64,000 bases of DNA, taken from NCBI GenBank assembly GCA_964246985.1, contig CAXTSE010000013.1:1-64000 (forward strand). Direction: 5' to 3'. The translations under genes and the position numbers were made by a program. The DNA is from CAXTSE01 sp964246985. GTDB taxonomy: Bacteria; Actinomycetota; Actinomycetes; Actinomycetales; Microbacteriaceae. Of the stretch, positions 51,305 through 60,500 are shown piece by piece. Position 1 is the first letter of the stretch. Every line of letters starts with the position of its first letter. Below the pieces are notes generated by a model. It worked only from the letters and a program-made list of their open reading frames with translations, ran no database searches and had not been told where the DNA came from.

Positions 51305-52894
51305 GTGCCCGACCTCTCGACCCTCACCAGCTGGCGCTCCGACTGGACCGACCTGCGGGTCGCGGTGCTCGGCCTCGGCGTCACCGGCTTCGCCGCCGCC
51401 GACACTCTCGTCGAGCTGGGCGCATCGGTGCTCGTCGTCGCGGCCCGCGCATCGGACGAGCGCCGCGAACTGCTGCAGGTGATCGGCGCCGCCCTCGAGG
51501 TCGCCCCCGACGACACGGTGCCGGATGCGCTGAGCGCCTTCCAGCCCGACCTCGTCATCGTCTCGCCCGGCTACCATCCCGACCACCCGATCCTCGGCTG
51601 GGCCGCCGACGGCGGAATCCCGGTCTGGGGCGACATCGAGCTGGGCTGGCGCCTGCGCGACAAGGTGCTGCGCCCCGACGGCACGCCGGTGGACTGGATC
51701 AGCGTCACGGGGACGAACGGCAAGACCACGACCACCCAGCTCACGGCCACCATGCTGGTCGCCGGGGGGCTGCGAGCCGCACCCGCAGGCAACATCGGCA
51801 TCCCGGTGCTCGACGCGATCCGCGATCCTGCCGGCTTCGACGTGCTGGTGGTCGAGCTCTCGAGCTACCAGCTGCACTGGATGAACCGGGGCACCGCGTC
51901 GCCGTGGGGCGCGACGGATGCGGCCGGCCGCATCGGCGCTCTCGCCAGCGTGTGCCTGAACCTCGCCGCCGACCACCTCGACTGGCACGGGTCGGCCGAC
52001 GCCTACCGCGACGCGAAGGCGACGGTGTACGACCACACGCGCGTCGCGTGCGTCTACAACATCGCCGACGAGGCGACCCAGGGGATGGTCGAGGACGCCG
52101 AGGTGCAGGAGGGCGCCCGCGCCATCGGCTTCGGACTCGGCATCCCCGGCCCGAGCGACTTCGGGCTGGTCGAGGGGATCCTCGTCGACCGTGCCTTCCT
52201 CGACGACCGACGCAACTCCGCTCTCGAGCTCGGCACGATGGACGACCTCGTCGAGGCGGGGCTGACGGCACCGCACTCGGTGGCCAACGTGCTCGCCGCC
52301 GCGGCGCTGGCGCGGGCCGCGGGTGTGACGCCGGGAGCGATCCGCACCGCCGTGCGAGGGTTCCGGGTCGACGCGCATCGCACCGAGATCGTGGCGGAGG
52401 TCGGGGGCGTGACCTGGGTCGACGACTCGAAGGCGACCAACGCCCACGCGGCCGATGCGGCCCTCCGGGCGTACGAGTCGGTCGTCTGGGTGGCGGGCGG
52501 ACTGCTGAAGGGCGTCGAGCCGGATCCGCTCGTCCGCGCCCACGCGCGACGGCTGCGGGCGGCTGTCATCGTCGGCGTCGACAGGTCGGCGCTCGTCACG
52601 GCGTTCGCGCGACACGCGCCCGGCGTCACGCTGATCGAGGTCGACGAGCCCGAGACTGAGCAGGTGATGCCCGCCGTCGTGCGTGCAGCAGCGTCGATCG
52701 CCCAGCCGGGGGATGTGGTGCTGCTCGCGCCGAGTGCGGCATCGATGGACCAGTTCACCGACTACGCCGATCGCGGCACGCGATTCGCCGACGCGGTACG
52801 GGCCCACCATGACCAGCTCGAGCAGCAGACCCGGAGTGCGGAAGGAGAGCCCGATGTCGACGACGCGGCCTCCCCGCAGCAGCCGACGGCCTGA
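51305..52894 (+). CDS. murD: UDP-N-acetylmuramoyl-L-alanine--D-glutamate ligase MurD
   Basis: 529 residues from the GTG at 51305, two bp after the mraY stop. An N-terminal nucleotide-like fold (VAVLGLGVTGFAAADTLVELG) precedes the ATP loop SVTGTNGKTTTTQLTATML (about residues 135-153). Central HLDWHGSADAYRDAKA and the late VDDSKATNAHAADAALR with the Lys that binds substrate are present. It is longer than most MurD (about 450 residues) due to an insert after the DLVIVSPG segment and a C-terminal tail. It overlaps ftsW by 41 bp. Confidence 0.93.
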   Translation: MPDLSTLTSWRSDWTDLRVAVLGLGVTGFAAADTLVELGASVLVVAARASDERRELLQVIGAALEVAPDDTVPDALSAFQPDLVIVSPGYHPDHPILGWAADGGIPVWGDIELGWRLRDKVLRPDGTPVDWISVTGTNGKTTTTQLTATMLVAGGLRAAPAGNIGIPVLDAIRDPAGFDVLVVELSSYQLHWMNRGTASPWGATDAAGRIGALASVCLNLAADHLDWHGSADAYRDAKATVYDHTRVACVYNIADEATQGMVEDAEVQEGARAIGFGLGIPGPSDFGLVEGILVDRAFLDDRRNSALELGTMDDLVEAGLTAPHSVANVLAAAALARAAGVTPGAIRTAVRGFRVDAHRTEIVAEVGGVTWVDDSKATNAHAADAALRAYESVVWVAGGLLKGVEPDPLVRAHARRLRAAVIVGVDRSALVTAFARHAPGVTLIEVDEPETEQVMPAVVRAAASIAQPGDVVLLAPSAASMDQFTDYADRGTRFADAVRAHHDQLEQQTRSAEGEPDVDDAASPQQPTA

Positions 52895-54149
52895 CCCCAC
52901 CCCGCCGTCGCGGCAGCCGCAGGCGTCCCCGGCGGACGGCCAGCCGCGCGCCGTCGTGGTCGCGGTGCGCAAGCTGTTCGCCGCCGAGACCCCGGAGTAC
53001 TTCCTCCTGCTCGGCACAACCCTCTTCCTCGTGGTGTTCGGCCTCGTCATGGTGCTGTCGTCGTCGTCGATCGAATCGCTCACGCAGACCGGCGGCTTCT
53101 TCTCGCAGTCCTCCCGCCAGGGGCTGTTCGCACTCATCGGCGTGCCCGTGATGCTCATCGCGGCGCGAGCCCCGATGGGCTTCTGGAAGCGCTGGGCGGG
53201 CACCGCGGTCGTGATCGGCGTGGCCCTGCAGCTGCTCGTGTTCGTGCCCGGCATCGGCGTCGACCGCGGGCAGAACCGCAACTGGATCCAGATCGGCTCG
53301 TTCACGGCGCAGCCCTCCGAGCTGATCAAGCTCGCGCTCGTCCTGTGGCTGGCGTGGGTGCTGTCGCGACGCACCGACATGCTGCACGACTGGCGCCAGG
53401 TGGCGCGCCCCATCGTGCCCGTCGTCGCCATCGCGATCGGCCTCGTGCTGCTCGGCAACGACCTCGGCACGGTGATCGTGCTGGTCGCCCTCGTGTTCGG
53501 GGCGCTGTTCTTCGCCGGGGTGCGCCTGCGCATCATGGGCGTGGCGATTGCGGCCATCGCGGTCGTCGGATTCGTGGCCATCCAGGTCAGCGGCTCGCGC
53601 AGCGACCGCGTCGCGGCATGGCTCGACGGCTGCACCAACCCGGACCTCGCCGCGACGGAGTGCTGGCAGACCATCCACGGCTGGGAGGCGCTCGCGCACG
53701 GCGGCGTCTTCGGCGTCGGCCTCGGCCAGTCGAGCGGCAAGTGGTCGTGGGTGCCCGCCGCGGCCAACGACTTCATCTTCGCGATCATCGGCGAGGAGCT
53801 CGGCCTGCTGGGCGCTCTGCTCGTGCTCGGCCTGTTCGTCCTGCTCGCGATCTGCTTCATCCGCATCATCCGGATGTCGACCGACCCGTTCGCCAAGATC
53901 GCCACCAGCGCCGCCATGGTCTGGATCATCGGGCAGGCCTTCGTGAACGTCGCGGTGGTGCTCGGACTGCTTCCCGTGCTGGGGGTTCCGCTGCCGCTCG
54001 TGTCGTCGGGAGGCTCCGCGCTGATCACGACCCTGGCGGCCATCGGCGTCGTCCTGTCGTTCGCCCGAGTCCGTCCCGAGGTGCCCGCAGCACCTGGCGT
54101 CGGCGCGCGCGCACCCCGCGTCCGCACTCCGCGGGCTCCGCAGTTGTGA
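52854..54149 (+). CDS. ftsW: Cell-division SEDS glycosyltransferase FtsW
   Basis: 431 residues from the ATG at 52854, with AAGGAGAG 6 nt upstream. A Pro/Arg-rich N-terminal tail of about 50 residues is followed by about ten membrane helices. The SEDS segment RNWIQIGSFTAQPSELIKLAL and the late WVPAAANDFIFAIIGEELGLLG and PLPLVSSGGSALITTLAAIG are typical. It polymerises lipid II at the septum with the class B PBP. The stop overlaps the GTG of murG by 4 bp. Confidence 0.93.
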   Translation: MSTTRPPRSSRRPDPTPPSRQPQASPADGQPRAVVVAVRKLFAAETPEYFLLLGTTLFLVVFGLVMVLSSSSIESLTQTGGFFSQSSRQGLFALIGVPVMLIAARAPMGFWKRWAGTAVVIGVALQLLVFVPGIGVDRGQNRNWIQIGSFTAQPSELIKLALVLWLAWVLSRRTDMLHDWRQVARPIVPVVAIAIGLVLLGNDLGTVIVLVALVFGALFFAGVRLRIMGVAIAAIAVVGFVAIQVSGSRSDRVAAWLDGCTNPDLAATECWQTIHGWEALAHGGVFGVGLGQSSGKWSWVPAAANDFIFAIIGEELGLLGALLVLGLFVLLAICFIRIIRMSTDPFAKIATSAAMVWIIGQAFVNVAVVLGLLPVLGVPLPLVSSGGSALITTLAAIGVVLSFARVRPEVPAAPGVGARAPRVRTPRAPQL

Positions 54150-55243
54150 CCGTCTACCTTCTCGCCGGCGGAGGCACCGCCGGCCATGTCAACCCCCTGC
54201 TCGCCACCGCCGACCGGCTGCGCGAGCGCGACCCGGGCGCCGACGTGCTCGTGCTGGGCACCGCCGAAGGGCTCGAGGCCCGGCTGGTGCCCGCTCGCGG
54301 GTACGAGCTGCTCACCGTGCCCCGCCTGCCGTTCCCCCGACGCCCGAACGCCGACGCGCTGCGGTTCCCCGGCCGGTGGCGAGAGGCCGTCGGCGCGGCG
54401 CAGACGCACCTCCGCGAGCGCGGGGTGGACGTCGTGGTCGGCTTCGGCGGATATGCCTCGGCCCCCGTCTACTGGGCCGCGCGTCGCGAGAAGCTGCCCA
54501 TCGTCATCCACGAGCAGAACGCGAAGCCCGGATTCGCGAACCGGCTCGGAGCCGCGCTGACCCGCTTCGTCGGCGTCACCTTCGCCGGGACGCCCCTGCG
54601 CCACGCCCGCGTCGTCGGCATGCCGCTTCGCGGCGAGATCGAGCAGCTCGACCGGGTGGCCGCACGCGCCCAGGGACAGCGGCTCTTCGGGCTCGACCCG
54701 CTCGTGCCGACGCTGCTCGTGACCGGCGGATCGACCGGCGCGCGTCGACTCAACGACTCGGTCGCCGCATCCGTGGCCGCGATCCTCGGCACGGGCTGGC
54801 AGGTCGTGCACATCACGGGCTCGCGCTCGCCCGTCGAGGACCCGCAGCTCGCGGGCTACCACCTGCTCGAGTACTGCGACCGCATGGATCTCGCCCTCGC
54901 ATCCGCCGATCTCGCCGTATCTCGGGCCGGCGCCGCGACCGTGAGCGAGCTGGAGGCACTCGGAATCCCGGCCGTGCTCGTGCCGTACGCCGTCGGCAAC
55001 GGAGAGCAGGCGCTCAATGCGCGCGGTGCGGTCTCCGCGGGAGGGGCGCGTCTCGTGACGGACGCCGAGTTCTCGCCCGAGTGGGTCGTGACCTCGCTGG
55101 TGCCCCTGCTCGCCGATCGCGCCCGCATCGCCGACATGGCCGCCCGGATGGCCACCGTCGGCACGCTCGACGGGGCCGACCGGCTCGTCGACCTCGTGCT
55201 CGAGGCGCGCGACGCCTCAGCCACCGTGTCCCAGGACGGGTAG
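54146..55243 (+). CDS. murG: UDP-GlcNAc:lipid I N-acetylglucosaminyltransferase MurG
   Basis: 365 residues from the GTG at 54146. The G-loop YLLAGGGTAGHVNPLLATA at about residues 4-22, then GFGGYASAPVYWAARREKLPIVIHEQN, and in the C-terminal half VTGGSTGARRLNDSV, SADLAVSRAGAATVSELEALGIP and PYAVGNGEQALNA. It turns lipid I to lipid II at the inner membrane face. Confidence 0.95.
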   Translation: MTVYLLAGGGTAGHVNPLLATADRLRERDPGADVLVLGTAEGLEARLVPARGYELLTVPRLPFPRRPNADALRFPGRWREAVGAAQTHLRERGVDVVVGFGGYASAPVYWAARREKLPIVIHEQNAKPGFANRLGAALTRFVGVTFAGTPLRHARVVGMPLRGEIEQLDRVAARAQGQRLFGLDPLVPTLLVTGGSTGARRLNDSVAASVAAILGTGWQVVHITGSRSPVEDPQLAGYHLLEYCDRMDLALASADLAVSRAGAATVSELEALGIPAVLVPYAVGNGEQALNARGAVSAGGARLVTDAEFSPEWVVTSLVPLLADRARIADMAARMATVGTLDGADRLVDLVLEARDASATVSQDG

Positions 55244-55252
55244 CGTCGTACG

Positions 55253-56674
55253 GTGATCAAGCCAGACCTGACCCTCGAGATCCCCGCCGAGCTGGGTGCC
55301 GTGCACTTCGCCGGCATCGGCGGTTCGGGCATGAGCGGCATCGCCCGGCTCTTCCTCGAGGCGGGGCACCGGGTGACGGGGTCCGACGCCCGTGACACGG
55401 ATGCGGTGGCAGAGCTGCGCGCGCTCGGTGCGACCATCGCCATCGGCCATGACGCCGCCAACGTCGTGGGAGCCGACACCCTCGTGGTCACGGGCGCACT
55501 GTGGCAGGACAACCCCGAGTACCAGTACGCCCTGGCGAACGGCCTTCCCGTGCTGCACCGGTCGCAGGCGCTCGCCTGGCTGATCAGCGGGCAGCGCCTG
55601 GTGTCCGTCGCCGGCGCCCACGGCAAAACGACCTCGACGGGCATGATCGTGACGGCCATGCGCGAGCTGGGCGCCGATCCGAGCTTCGTCAACGGCGGGG
55701 TCATCGCCGGACTCGGCCGCAGCTCGGCGTCGGGCTCGGGAGAGCTGTTCGTCGTGGAGGCCGACGAGTCGGACGGGTCGTTCCTGCTCTACGACACGGC
55801 GGTCGCGCTGATCACCAACGTCGATGCCGACCACCTCGACCACTACGGCGACCAGGCCGCCTTCGAGGACGCCTTCGTCACCTTCGCCCAGAACGCGACC
55901 GAGCTCGTGGTCGTGTCGAGCGACGATCCGGGCACTCTGGCCGTCATCGAGCGGGTGACCGACAGGCGGGTCATCACCTTCGGCTTCGCCGAGACGGCGG
56001 ATGTGCGCATCACCTCGGTGACCGCCGACGGCCCGGTCGCGTTCACGCTGCGCTACGACGGCGTCGATCACTCGGCGCAGCTGCAGGTGCCCGGAGCGCA
56101 TAACGCGGTCAACGCGGCGGGTGTCTTCGCCGTGCTGGTCGGGCTGGGCTTCCCCGCCGAGGCGTCGCTGGCGGGGCTCGAGACCTTCGCGGGCACCGGT
56201 CGGCGCTTCGAGCTGCATGGCACCGTGCGGGGAGTGAGCGTCTACGACGACTACGCCCACCATCCGACCGAGGTCGAGGCCGCACTGGCCACGGCGCGCT
56301 CGGTCGTCGGCGCCGGCCGCGTCATCGCTGTGCACCAGCCTCACCTCTACAGCCGCACGCGGATGATGGCGGGCGACTTCGCGGCCGCCTACGAGGCGCT
56401 GGCCGACCACACCGTCGTGCTCGACGTCTACGGCGCTCGCGAGGACCCCGAGCCGGGCGTCACCGGTGCGCTCGTCGCCGACCGCTTCGACGACGCGTCG
56501 CGGGTCGCCTACCTGCCCGACTGGCAGGCCGCCGCCGACCATGTGGCCGCTGTGGCGCGCGAGGGCGACCTCGTCATGACCCTGAGCTGCGGCGACGTCT
56601 ACCGGATCATCCCGCAGATCCTCGCGTCGCTCGACGCGCACTCCCCGTCGGGCGAGCCCTCGGCGGGCGTGTGA
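55253..56674 (+). CDS. murC: UDP-N-acetylmuramate--L-alanine ligase MurC
   Basis: 473 residues from the GTG at 55253. The start VHFAGIGGSGMSGIARL is the Rossmann-like motif of MurC. The ATP loop is SVAGAHGKTTSTGMIVTAM (about residues 121-139). HLDHYGDQAAFEDAF and DDYAHHPTEVEAALA follow, the latter typical of MurC. It adds the first amino acid to UDP-MurNAc. The stop overlaps the ftsQ start by 4 bp. Confidence 0.95.
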   Translation: MIKPDLTLEIPAELGAVHFAGIGGSGMSGIARLFLEAGHRVTGSDARDTDAVAELRALGATIAIGHDAANVVGADTLVVTGALWQDNPEYQYALANGLPVLHRSQALAWLISGQRLVSVAGAHGKTTSTGMIVTAMRELGADPSFVNGGVIAGLGRSSASGSGELFVVEADESDGSFLLYDTAVALITNVDADHLDHYGDQAAFEDAFVTFAQNATELVVVSSDDPGTLAVIERVTDRRVITFGFAETADVRITSVTADGPVAFTLRYDGVDHSAQLQVPGAHNAVNAAGVFAVLVGLGFPAEASLAGLETFAGTGRRFELHGTVRGVSVYDDYAHHPTEVEAALATARSVVGAGRVIAVHQPHLYSRTRMMAGDFAAAYEALADHTVVLDVYGAREDPEPGVTGALVADRFDDASRVAYLPDWQAAADHVAAVAREGDLVMTLSCGDVYRIIPQILASLDAHSPSGEPSAGV

Positions 56675-57714
56675 AGCGACCCGAGGGGTTCGACAAGGCG
56701 GCAGCGGATCGCGCGGCCGCCGCGCAGAAGTCCCCGGCAACGGCGCGGTCGGCCCGCATCGCAGGCAGACGCACCGGCTCGGACTCGAACTCGGGCACGG
56801 GCCCGACCGCGCGTTCCGCCGCACCGAGCGGACCGGCGGCGCCGGCCGCGAAGCCCGCCGCATCCGCACCATCGTCCGCCTTGTCGAGCTCGCCTGGTCG
56901 TCCTCCTCGGCGCGAGCGCGTCGCCGGCGCCTCCCGGCCCCGCAGCGCCCGCGCCGAATTCGCTGCCGCAGAGCGGGCTCGCAAGCGCGAGGAGCGCTCC
57001 GAGGTGCGGCGCTTCACGCGACGCTCGCGGCACCGGCGCATCGGCTGGATCACCGTCGGCTCGCTGCTCGTGGTGCTCGTGCTGCTCGTGGTCGCCGCCG
57101 TGTTCTCTCCGATGCTGGCCCTCAAGCAGATCCGCGTCGACGGAGCCCAGCGGATCGACGCCGCCGAGCTGCAGACGGCCCTGGACGACCAGCTCGGCAC
57201 CCCGCTCGCTCTCATCGACCACACGCGCATCCGCGACGACCTGTCGGAGTTCACCCTGATCCGCAGCTACGTGACCGAGATCGTGCCTCCCGACACCCTG
57301 CTCGTGCACATCGTGGAGCGGTCGACGATCGGAGTCGTGCAGCAGGCGGGAGGGTACGACCTCGTCGACCCCGCAGGCGTCGTCATCGACACGGTGCCCG
57401 AGCGTCCCGCCGGCGTCCCTCTGCTGCAGCTGGCAGCGGGCGATGACGTCGGCAGTCCGGGCTTCTCCGGCATGGCGCAGGTGCTGCTGGCGCTGCCGCC
57501 GGCGGTGCTCGCGCAGGTCGACACCGTCACGGCTCGCACGCGGGACGACGTCACCTTCACCCTGGTCGGCGGCCAGCGGGTCGTGTGGGGGAGCGCCCAG
57601 TCGTCGACCTGCAAGGCCGAGAACCTGGCGGCGCTGCTCCTCATCCACGCGGGCGCCGGCCCCGGCGCCTACGACGTCTCCGCCTGCGGGGTCCCCGTCT
57701 GGTCGGCGGGCTGA
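56671..57714 (+). CDS. ftsQ: Cell-division protein FtsQ/DivIB
   Basis: 347 residues. A long, disordered cytoplasmic region of about 115 residues rich in Ala/Pro/Ser/Arg comes first. A single membrane helix (IGWITVGSLLVVLVLLVVAAVFS) precedes a POTRA domain (LKQIRVDGAQRIDAAELQTAL) and the FtsQ/DivIB domain with YVTEIVPPDTLLVHIVER. It bridges FtsL/FtsB to the rest of the divisome. It is the last gene before the hairpin that precedes ftsZ. Confidence 0.9.
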   Translation: MKRPEGFDKAAADRAAAAQKSPATARSARIAGRRTGSDSNSGTGPTARSAAPSGPAAPAAKPAASAPSSALSSSPGRPPRRERVAGASRPRSARAEFAAAERARKREERSEVRRFTRRSRHRRIGWITVGSLLVVLVLLVVAAVFSPMLALKQIRVDGAQRIDAAELQTALDDQLGTPLALIDHTRIRDDLSEFTLIRSYVTEIVPPDTLLVHIVERSTIGVVQQAGGYDLVDPAGVVIDTVPERPAGVPLLQLAAGDDVGSPGFSGMAQVLLALPPAVLAQVDTVTARTRDDVTFTLVGGQRVVWGSAQSSTCKAENLAALLLIHAGAGPGAYDVSACGVPVWSAG

Positions 57715-57730
57715 CGCCTCCTCATCCTCG

Positions 57731-57788
57731 CGAGTTGCGTCCCGTGGCGGGTCGCTCGGATGCGGGACCCGCACGGGAACGCAACTCG
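57731..57788. repeat. Imperfect inverted repeat (copy 2 of a family)
   Basis: The left arm (57731-57753) begins CGAGTTGCGTCCCGTGGCGG; it pairs with 57766-57788 with two one-base bulges across a 12-nt loop. It is nearly identical to the hairpin after mug at 11944-11999. It lies between ftsQ and ftsZ, where no T-run is present. Confidence 0.85.
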
Positions 57789-57936
57789 GGACACGCGAGC
57801 GGCGACACGCGGTCCGCTTGACGCCCGCTTCGGGTCGCCGACCGTACCGTGATGAGCGGACATGGTACTGAGAAAGACTCTGGACTTCAAGTAGAGGTTG
57901 AGACTTTCGGTACATCACGCAACACGGAGGCCGGAC

Positions 57937-59112
57937 GTGACATCGAACCAGAACTACCTCGCGGTGATCAAGGTCGTCGGCATCGGGGGCGGCGGCGTCA
58001 ACGCCGTCAACCGCATGATCGAGCTCGGGTTGCGCGGGGTGGAGTTCATCGCCATCAACACCGACGCGCAGGCGCTCCTCATGAGCGATGCCGACGTCAA
58101 GCTCGACGTGGGCCGGGAGCTCACGCGCGGCCTCGGAGCCGGCGCCGACCCCGAGGTCGGCCGTCGCGCCGCCGAGGATCACGCCGAGGAGATCGAGGAG
58201 GCCCTCGCGGGCGCCGACATGATCTTCGTCACCGCGGGCGAGGGCGGCGGAACCGGTACCGGCGGCGCTCCCGTCGTGGCGCGCATCGCCAAGTCGATCG
58301 GCGCGCTCACCATCGGCGTCGTGACCAAGCCGTTCGGATTCGAGGGCAAGCGCCGTGCGGCCCAGGCCGAGGTCGGCGTCGCGACCCTCAAGAACGAGGT
58401 CGACACCCTCATCGTCGTCCCCAACGACCGCCTCCTCGAGATCAGCGACCGCGGCATCAGCATGCTCGAGGCCTTCGGCACCGCCGATCAGGTGCTCCTC
58501 GCCGGTGTGCAGGGCATCACCGATCTGATCACCACGCCGGGCCTCATCAACCTCGACTTCGCCGACGTCAAGTCGGTCATGTCGGGGGCGGGGTCCGCGC
58601 TCATGGGCATCGGAGCCAGCAGGGGAGCCGACCGCGCCATCAAGGCCGCTGAGCTCGCCGTGGCGAGCCCCCTGCTCGAGGCGTCGATCGACGGCGCACA
58701 CGGCGTGCTGCTCTCGATCCAGGGCGGATCGAACCTCGGAATCTTCGAAATCAACGACGCCGCCCGCCTCGTCCAGGAGGCCGTGCACCCCGAGGCCAAC
58801 ATCATCTTCGGTGCGGTCATCGACGACACGCTCGGCGACGAGGTGCGCGTGACGGTCATCGCGGCGGGTTTCGACGGCGGCGACCCCGTGGTCAAGCCCG
58901 TGGCCGAGCGCCGCAGCACCTTCGTCGACGGACCCGTGGTGCCGCCGGTCGCGGTCGGCGCGGGTGTGGGCGCCGGCGCTGCGCTCGGCGCCGAGACGGC
59001 CGCCCTCGAGGCCACCGGCTGGTCGGCCGAGCCCGTCGCGCCCGTCCCCGCGGCGATCGCCGACGAGTTCGACGACGACGGCGACCTCGACGTGCCCGAC
59101 TTCCTCAAGTAG
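57937..59112 (+). CDS. ftsZ: Cell-division GTPase FtsZ
   Basis: 391 residues from the GTG at 57937, with ACGGAGG 6 nt before. Nucleotide-binding segments are KVVGIGGGGVNAVNRM, the tubulin signature AGEGGGTGTGGAP (about residues 103-115) and the T7 loop NLDFADVKSVMS. A Gly/Ala/Glu-rich linker leads to the C-terminal peptide DLDVPDFLK that binds partners such as SepF. It forms the Z ring. The 222-bp upstream region holds a hairpin and the ftsZ promoter; a -35-like TTGACG is at 57818-57823 but no convincing -10 was found. Confidence 0.95.
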   Translation: MTSNQNYLAVIKVVGIGGGGVNAVNRMIELGLRGVEFIAINTDAQALLMSDADVKLDVGRELTRGLGAGADPEVGRRAAEDHAEEIEEALAGADMIFVTAGEGGGTGTGGAPVVARIAKSIGALTIGVVTKPFGFEGKRRAAQAEVGVATLKNEVDTLIVVPNDRLLEISDRGISMLEAFGTADQVLLAGVQGITDLITTPGLINLDFADVKSVMSGAGSALMGIGASRGADRAIKAAELAVASPLLEASIDGAHGVLLSIQGGSNLGIFEINDAARLVQEAVHPEANIIFGAVIDDTLGDEVRVTVIAAGFDGGDPVVKPVAERRSTFVDGPVVPPVAVGAGVGAGAALGAETAALEATGWSAEPVAPVPAAIADEFDDDGDLDVPDFLK

Positions 59113-59814
59113 ATGTCCGAGCTCGGCGATCGCCTCGCCGATGTCGACAGTCGGATCGCCGACGCGGCCCGAGAGGCAGGGCGCGACCCAGCGGCCCTGA
59201 CGCGCATCGTCGTCACGAAGTTCCATCCGGTCGAGCTCCTCCGCGAGCTGCACGCGCTCGGCGTACGCGACATGGGCGAGAACCGGCATCAGGAGGCGGC
59301 CGCGAAGGCGGCGGAGCTCGCCGACCTCGACCTCGCCTGGCACTTCGTCGGCCAGCTGCAGAGCAACAAAGCGAAGGCCGTGCGCAGATACGCGAGCGCC
59401 GTGCACTCCGTCGATCGCGCCTCCCTGGTCGGCCCACTGGCTGCGCCCAGCGTCGACGCCGGTAACGCCGGCGCGCCCGCCGTCCCGCTCCGCGTCTTCC
59501 TCGAGCTCAACCTTACCGACGACCCCGGTCGCGGGGGAGTCGACCCCGACGACGTGGAGAAGCTGGCCGAGCTCGTTCTCGCCGAGCCGTCGCTCGAGCT
59601 CCGCGGGGTGATGGCCGTTGCGCCGCTCGAGGGCGACCCGCGCGCCGCGTTCGCGCACGTCCGCGCCGTGTCCGACCGCATCCGCTCGCTGTCGCCCTCC
59701 GCATCCGACATCTCGACGGGCATGTCGGCCGATTTCGCCGAGGCGATCCTCGAGGGCGCGACACACCTGCGCATCGGGACGGCAATCACCGGAAAACGTC
59801 CGACCCCCGGTTAA
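59113..59814 (+). CDS. yggS: YggS-family PLP homeostasis protein
   Basis: 233 residues. The PLP Lys is in RIVVTKFHPVELLREL (about residue 36). Family segments GENRHQEAAAKAAEL, WHFVGQLQSNKAKAV and DISTGMSADFAEAILEGATHLRIGTAITG are complete. It binds pyridoxal phosphate and keeps its level in balance, without known catalysis. It starts directly after the ftsZ stop and precedes sepF, as is common. Confidence 0.92.
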   Translation: MSELGDRLADVDSRIADAAREAGRDPAALTRIVVTKFHPVELLRELHALGVRDMGENRHQEAAAKAAELADLDLAWHFVGQLQSNKAKAVRRYASAVHSVDRASLVGPLAAPSVDAGNAGAPAVPLRVFLELNLTDDPGRGGVDPDDVEKLAELVLAEPSLELRGVMAVAPLEGDPRAAFAHVRAVSDRIRSLSPSASDISTGMSADFAEAILEGATHLRIGTAITGKRPTPG

Positions 59815-59846
59815 TCTCGACACGACGACGATCCTCGGAGGACGAA

Positions 59847-60305
59847 ATGGCGAACCCGCTGCGCAAGACCATGGTCTACCTCGGCCTGGCCGACGAGGAC
59901 TACGACGACGCCGTCCCCACGGCTCCTGCCGCGCCGGTCGCCGTCCCCGCGAGCGGCAACCGCGCGCCGGTCACGCCGCTCCGTCGCCCCGCCACGACGA
60001 GCCGGCACGCCGCTCCGTCGGGCATGAACGAGATCCTCACCGTGCACCCGCGTCAGTACAAGGACGCGCAGATGATCGCCGAGACGTTCCGCGAGGGCGT
60101 CCCCGTCATCATGAACCTGTCCCAGATGAACGAGGCGGATGCGCGGCGCCTGATCGACTTCGCCTGCGGTCTCGCAGAGGGCCTGTACGGCAAGATCGAG
60201 CGCGTCACCGCCAAGGTCTTCCTCCTGTCGCCCGAGCACGTCGCCGTCAGCGGCGAGCAGGGCGAGGTCGAGTCCGAGGTCGAGGCGGGCTTCTTCGCCC
60301 AGTAG
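59847..60305 (+). CDS. sepF: Cell-division protein SepF
   Basis: 152 residues, with GGAGGA 6 nt before ATG. The N-terminal amphipathic part MANPLRKTMVYLGLADEDYDD is the membrane and FtsZ tether. The C-terminal SepF domain runs from about residue 66 (LTVHPRQYKDAQMIAETFREGVPVIMNLSQM) to VFLLSPEHVAVSG. It anchors FtsZ to the membrane in Gram-positive bacteria without FtsA. A yggT gene, often present next, is absent: only 195 bp separate it from divIVA. Confidence 0.93.
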   Translation: MANPLRKTMVYLGLADEDYDDAVPTAPAAPVAVPASGNRAPVTPLRRPATTSRHAAPSGMNEILTVHPRQYKDAQMIAETFREGVPVIMNLSQMNEADARRLIDFACGLAEGLYGKIERVTAKVFLLSPEHVAVSGEQGEVESEVEAGFFAQ

Positions 60306-60346
60306 GGCGTCGCCGCGGGCGATCCGCGGCGTTCCCGAGGCCCGGC

Positions 60347-60366
60347 GGGCGACCACAGGGTCGCCC
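60347..60366 (+). terminator. Hairpin after sepF, possible terminator
   Basis: GGGCGACC (60347-60354) pairs with GGTCGCCC (60359-60366) across a 4-nt loop. No T-run follows, so termination is uncertain. A possible -10 TACCGT at 60421-60426 before divIVA suggests a separate promoter. Confidence 0.35.
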
Positions 60367-60420
60367 TGATGCGGGTGTGTACTCTGGGACTCTCACTCTC
60401 AGGGTGAGACCGATTCTTGC

Positions 60421-60426
60421 TACCGT
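60421..60426 (+). promoter_or_regulatory. Putative -10 box of divIVA
   Basis: TACCGT about 75 nt before the divIVA start, in the 195-bp space after sepF. No clear -35 is seen. Confidence 0.3.
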
Positions 60427-60500
60427 AGGCAGGTGGCATCCGGGGCATCTCCGCATGCCCGGCGGCACAGACACGAAGAGGAAGTAGACGGGTGGTTTCC

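Noticed and set aside
51278..54862. Very long open frame antisense to murD, ftsW and murG
   Set aside because: It is the opposite frame of three certain genes with conserved motifs; the composition is typical of shadow frames.
57872..57908. GAAAGACTC and GAGACTTTC near the ftsZ start as an operator
   Set aside because: The arms are 9 nt with one mismatch across 19 nt; too weak to claim without comparison.
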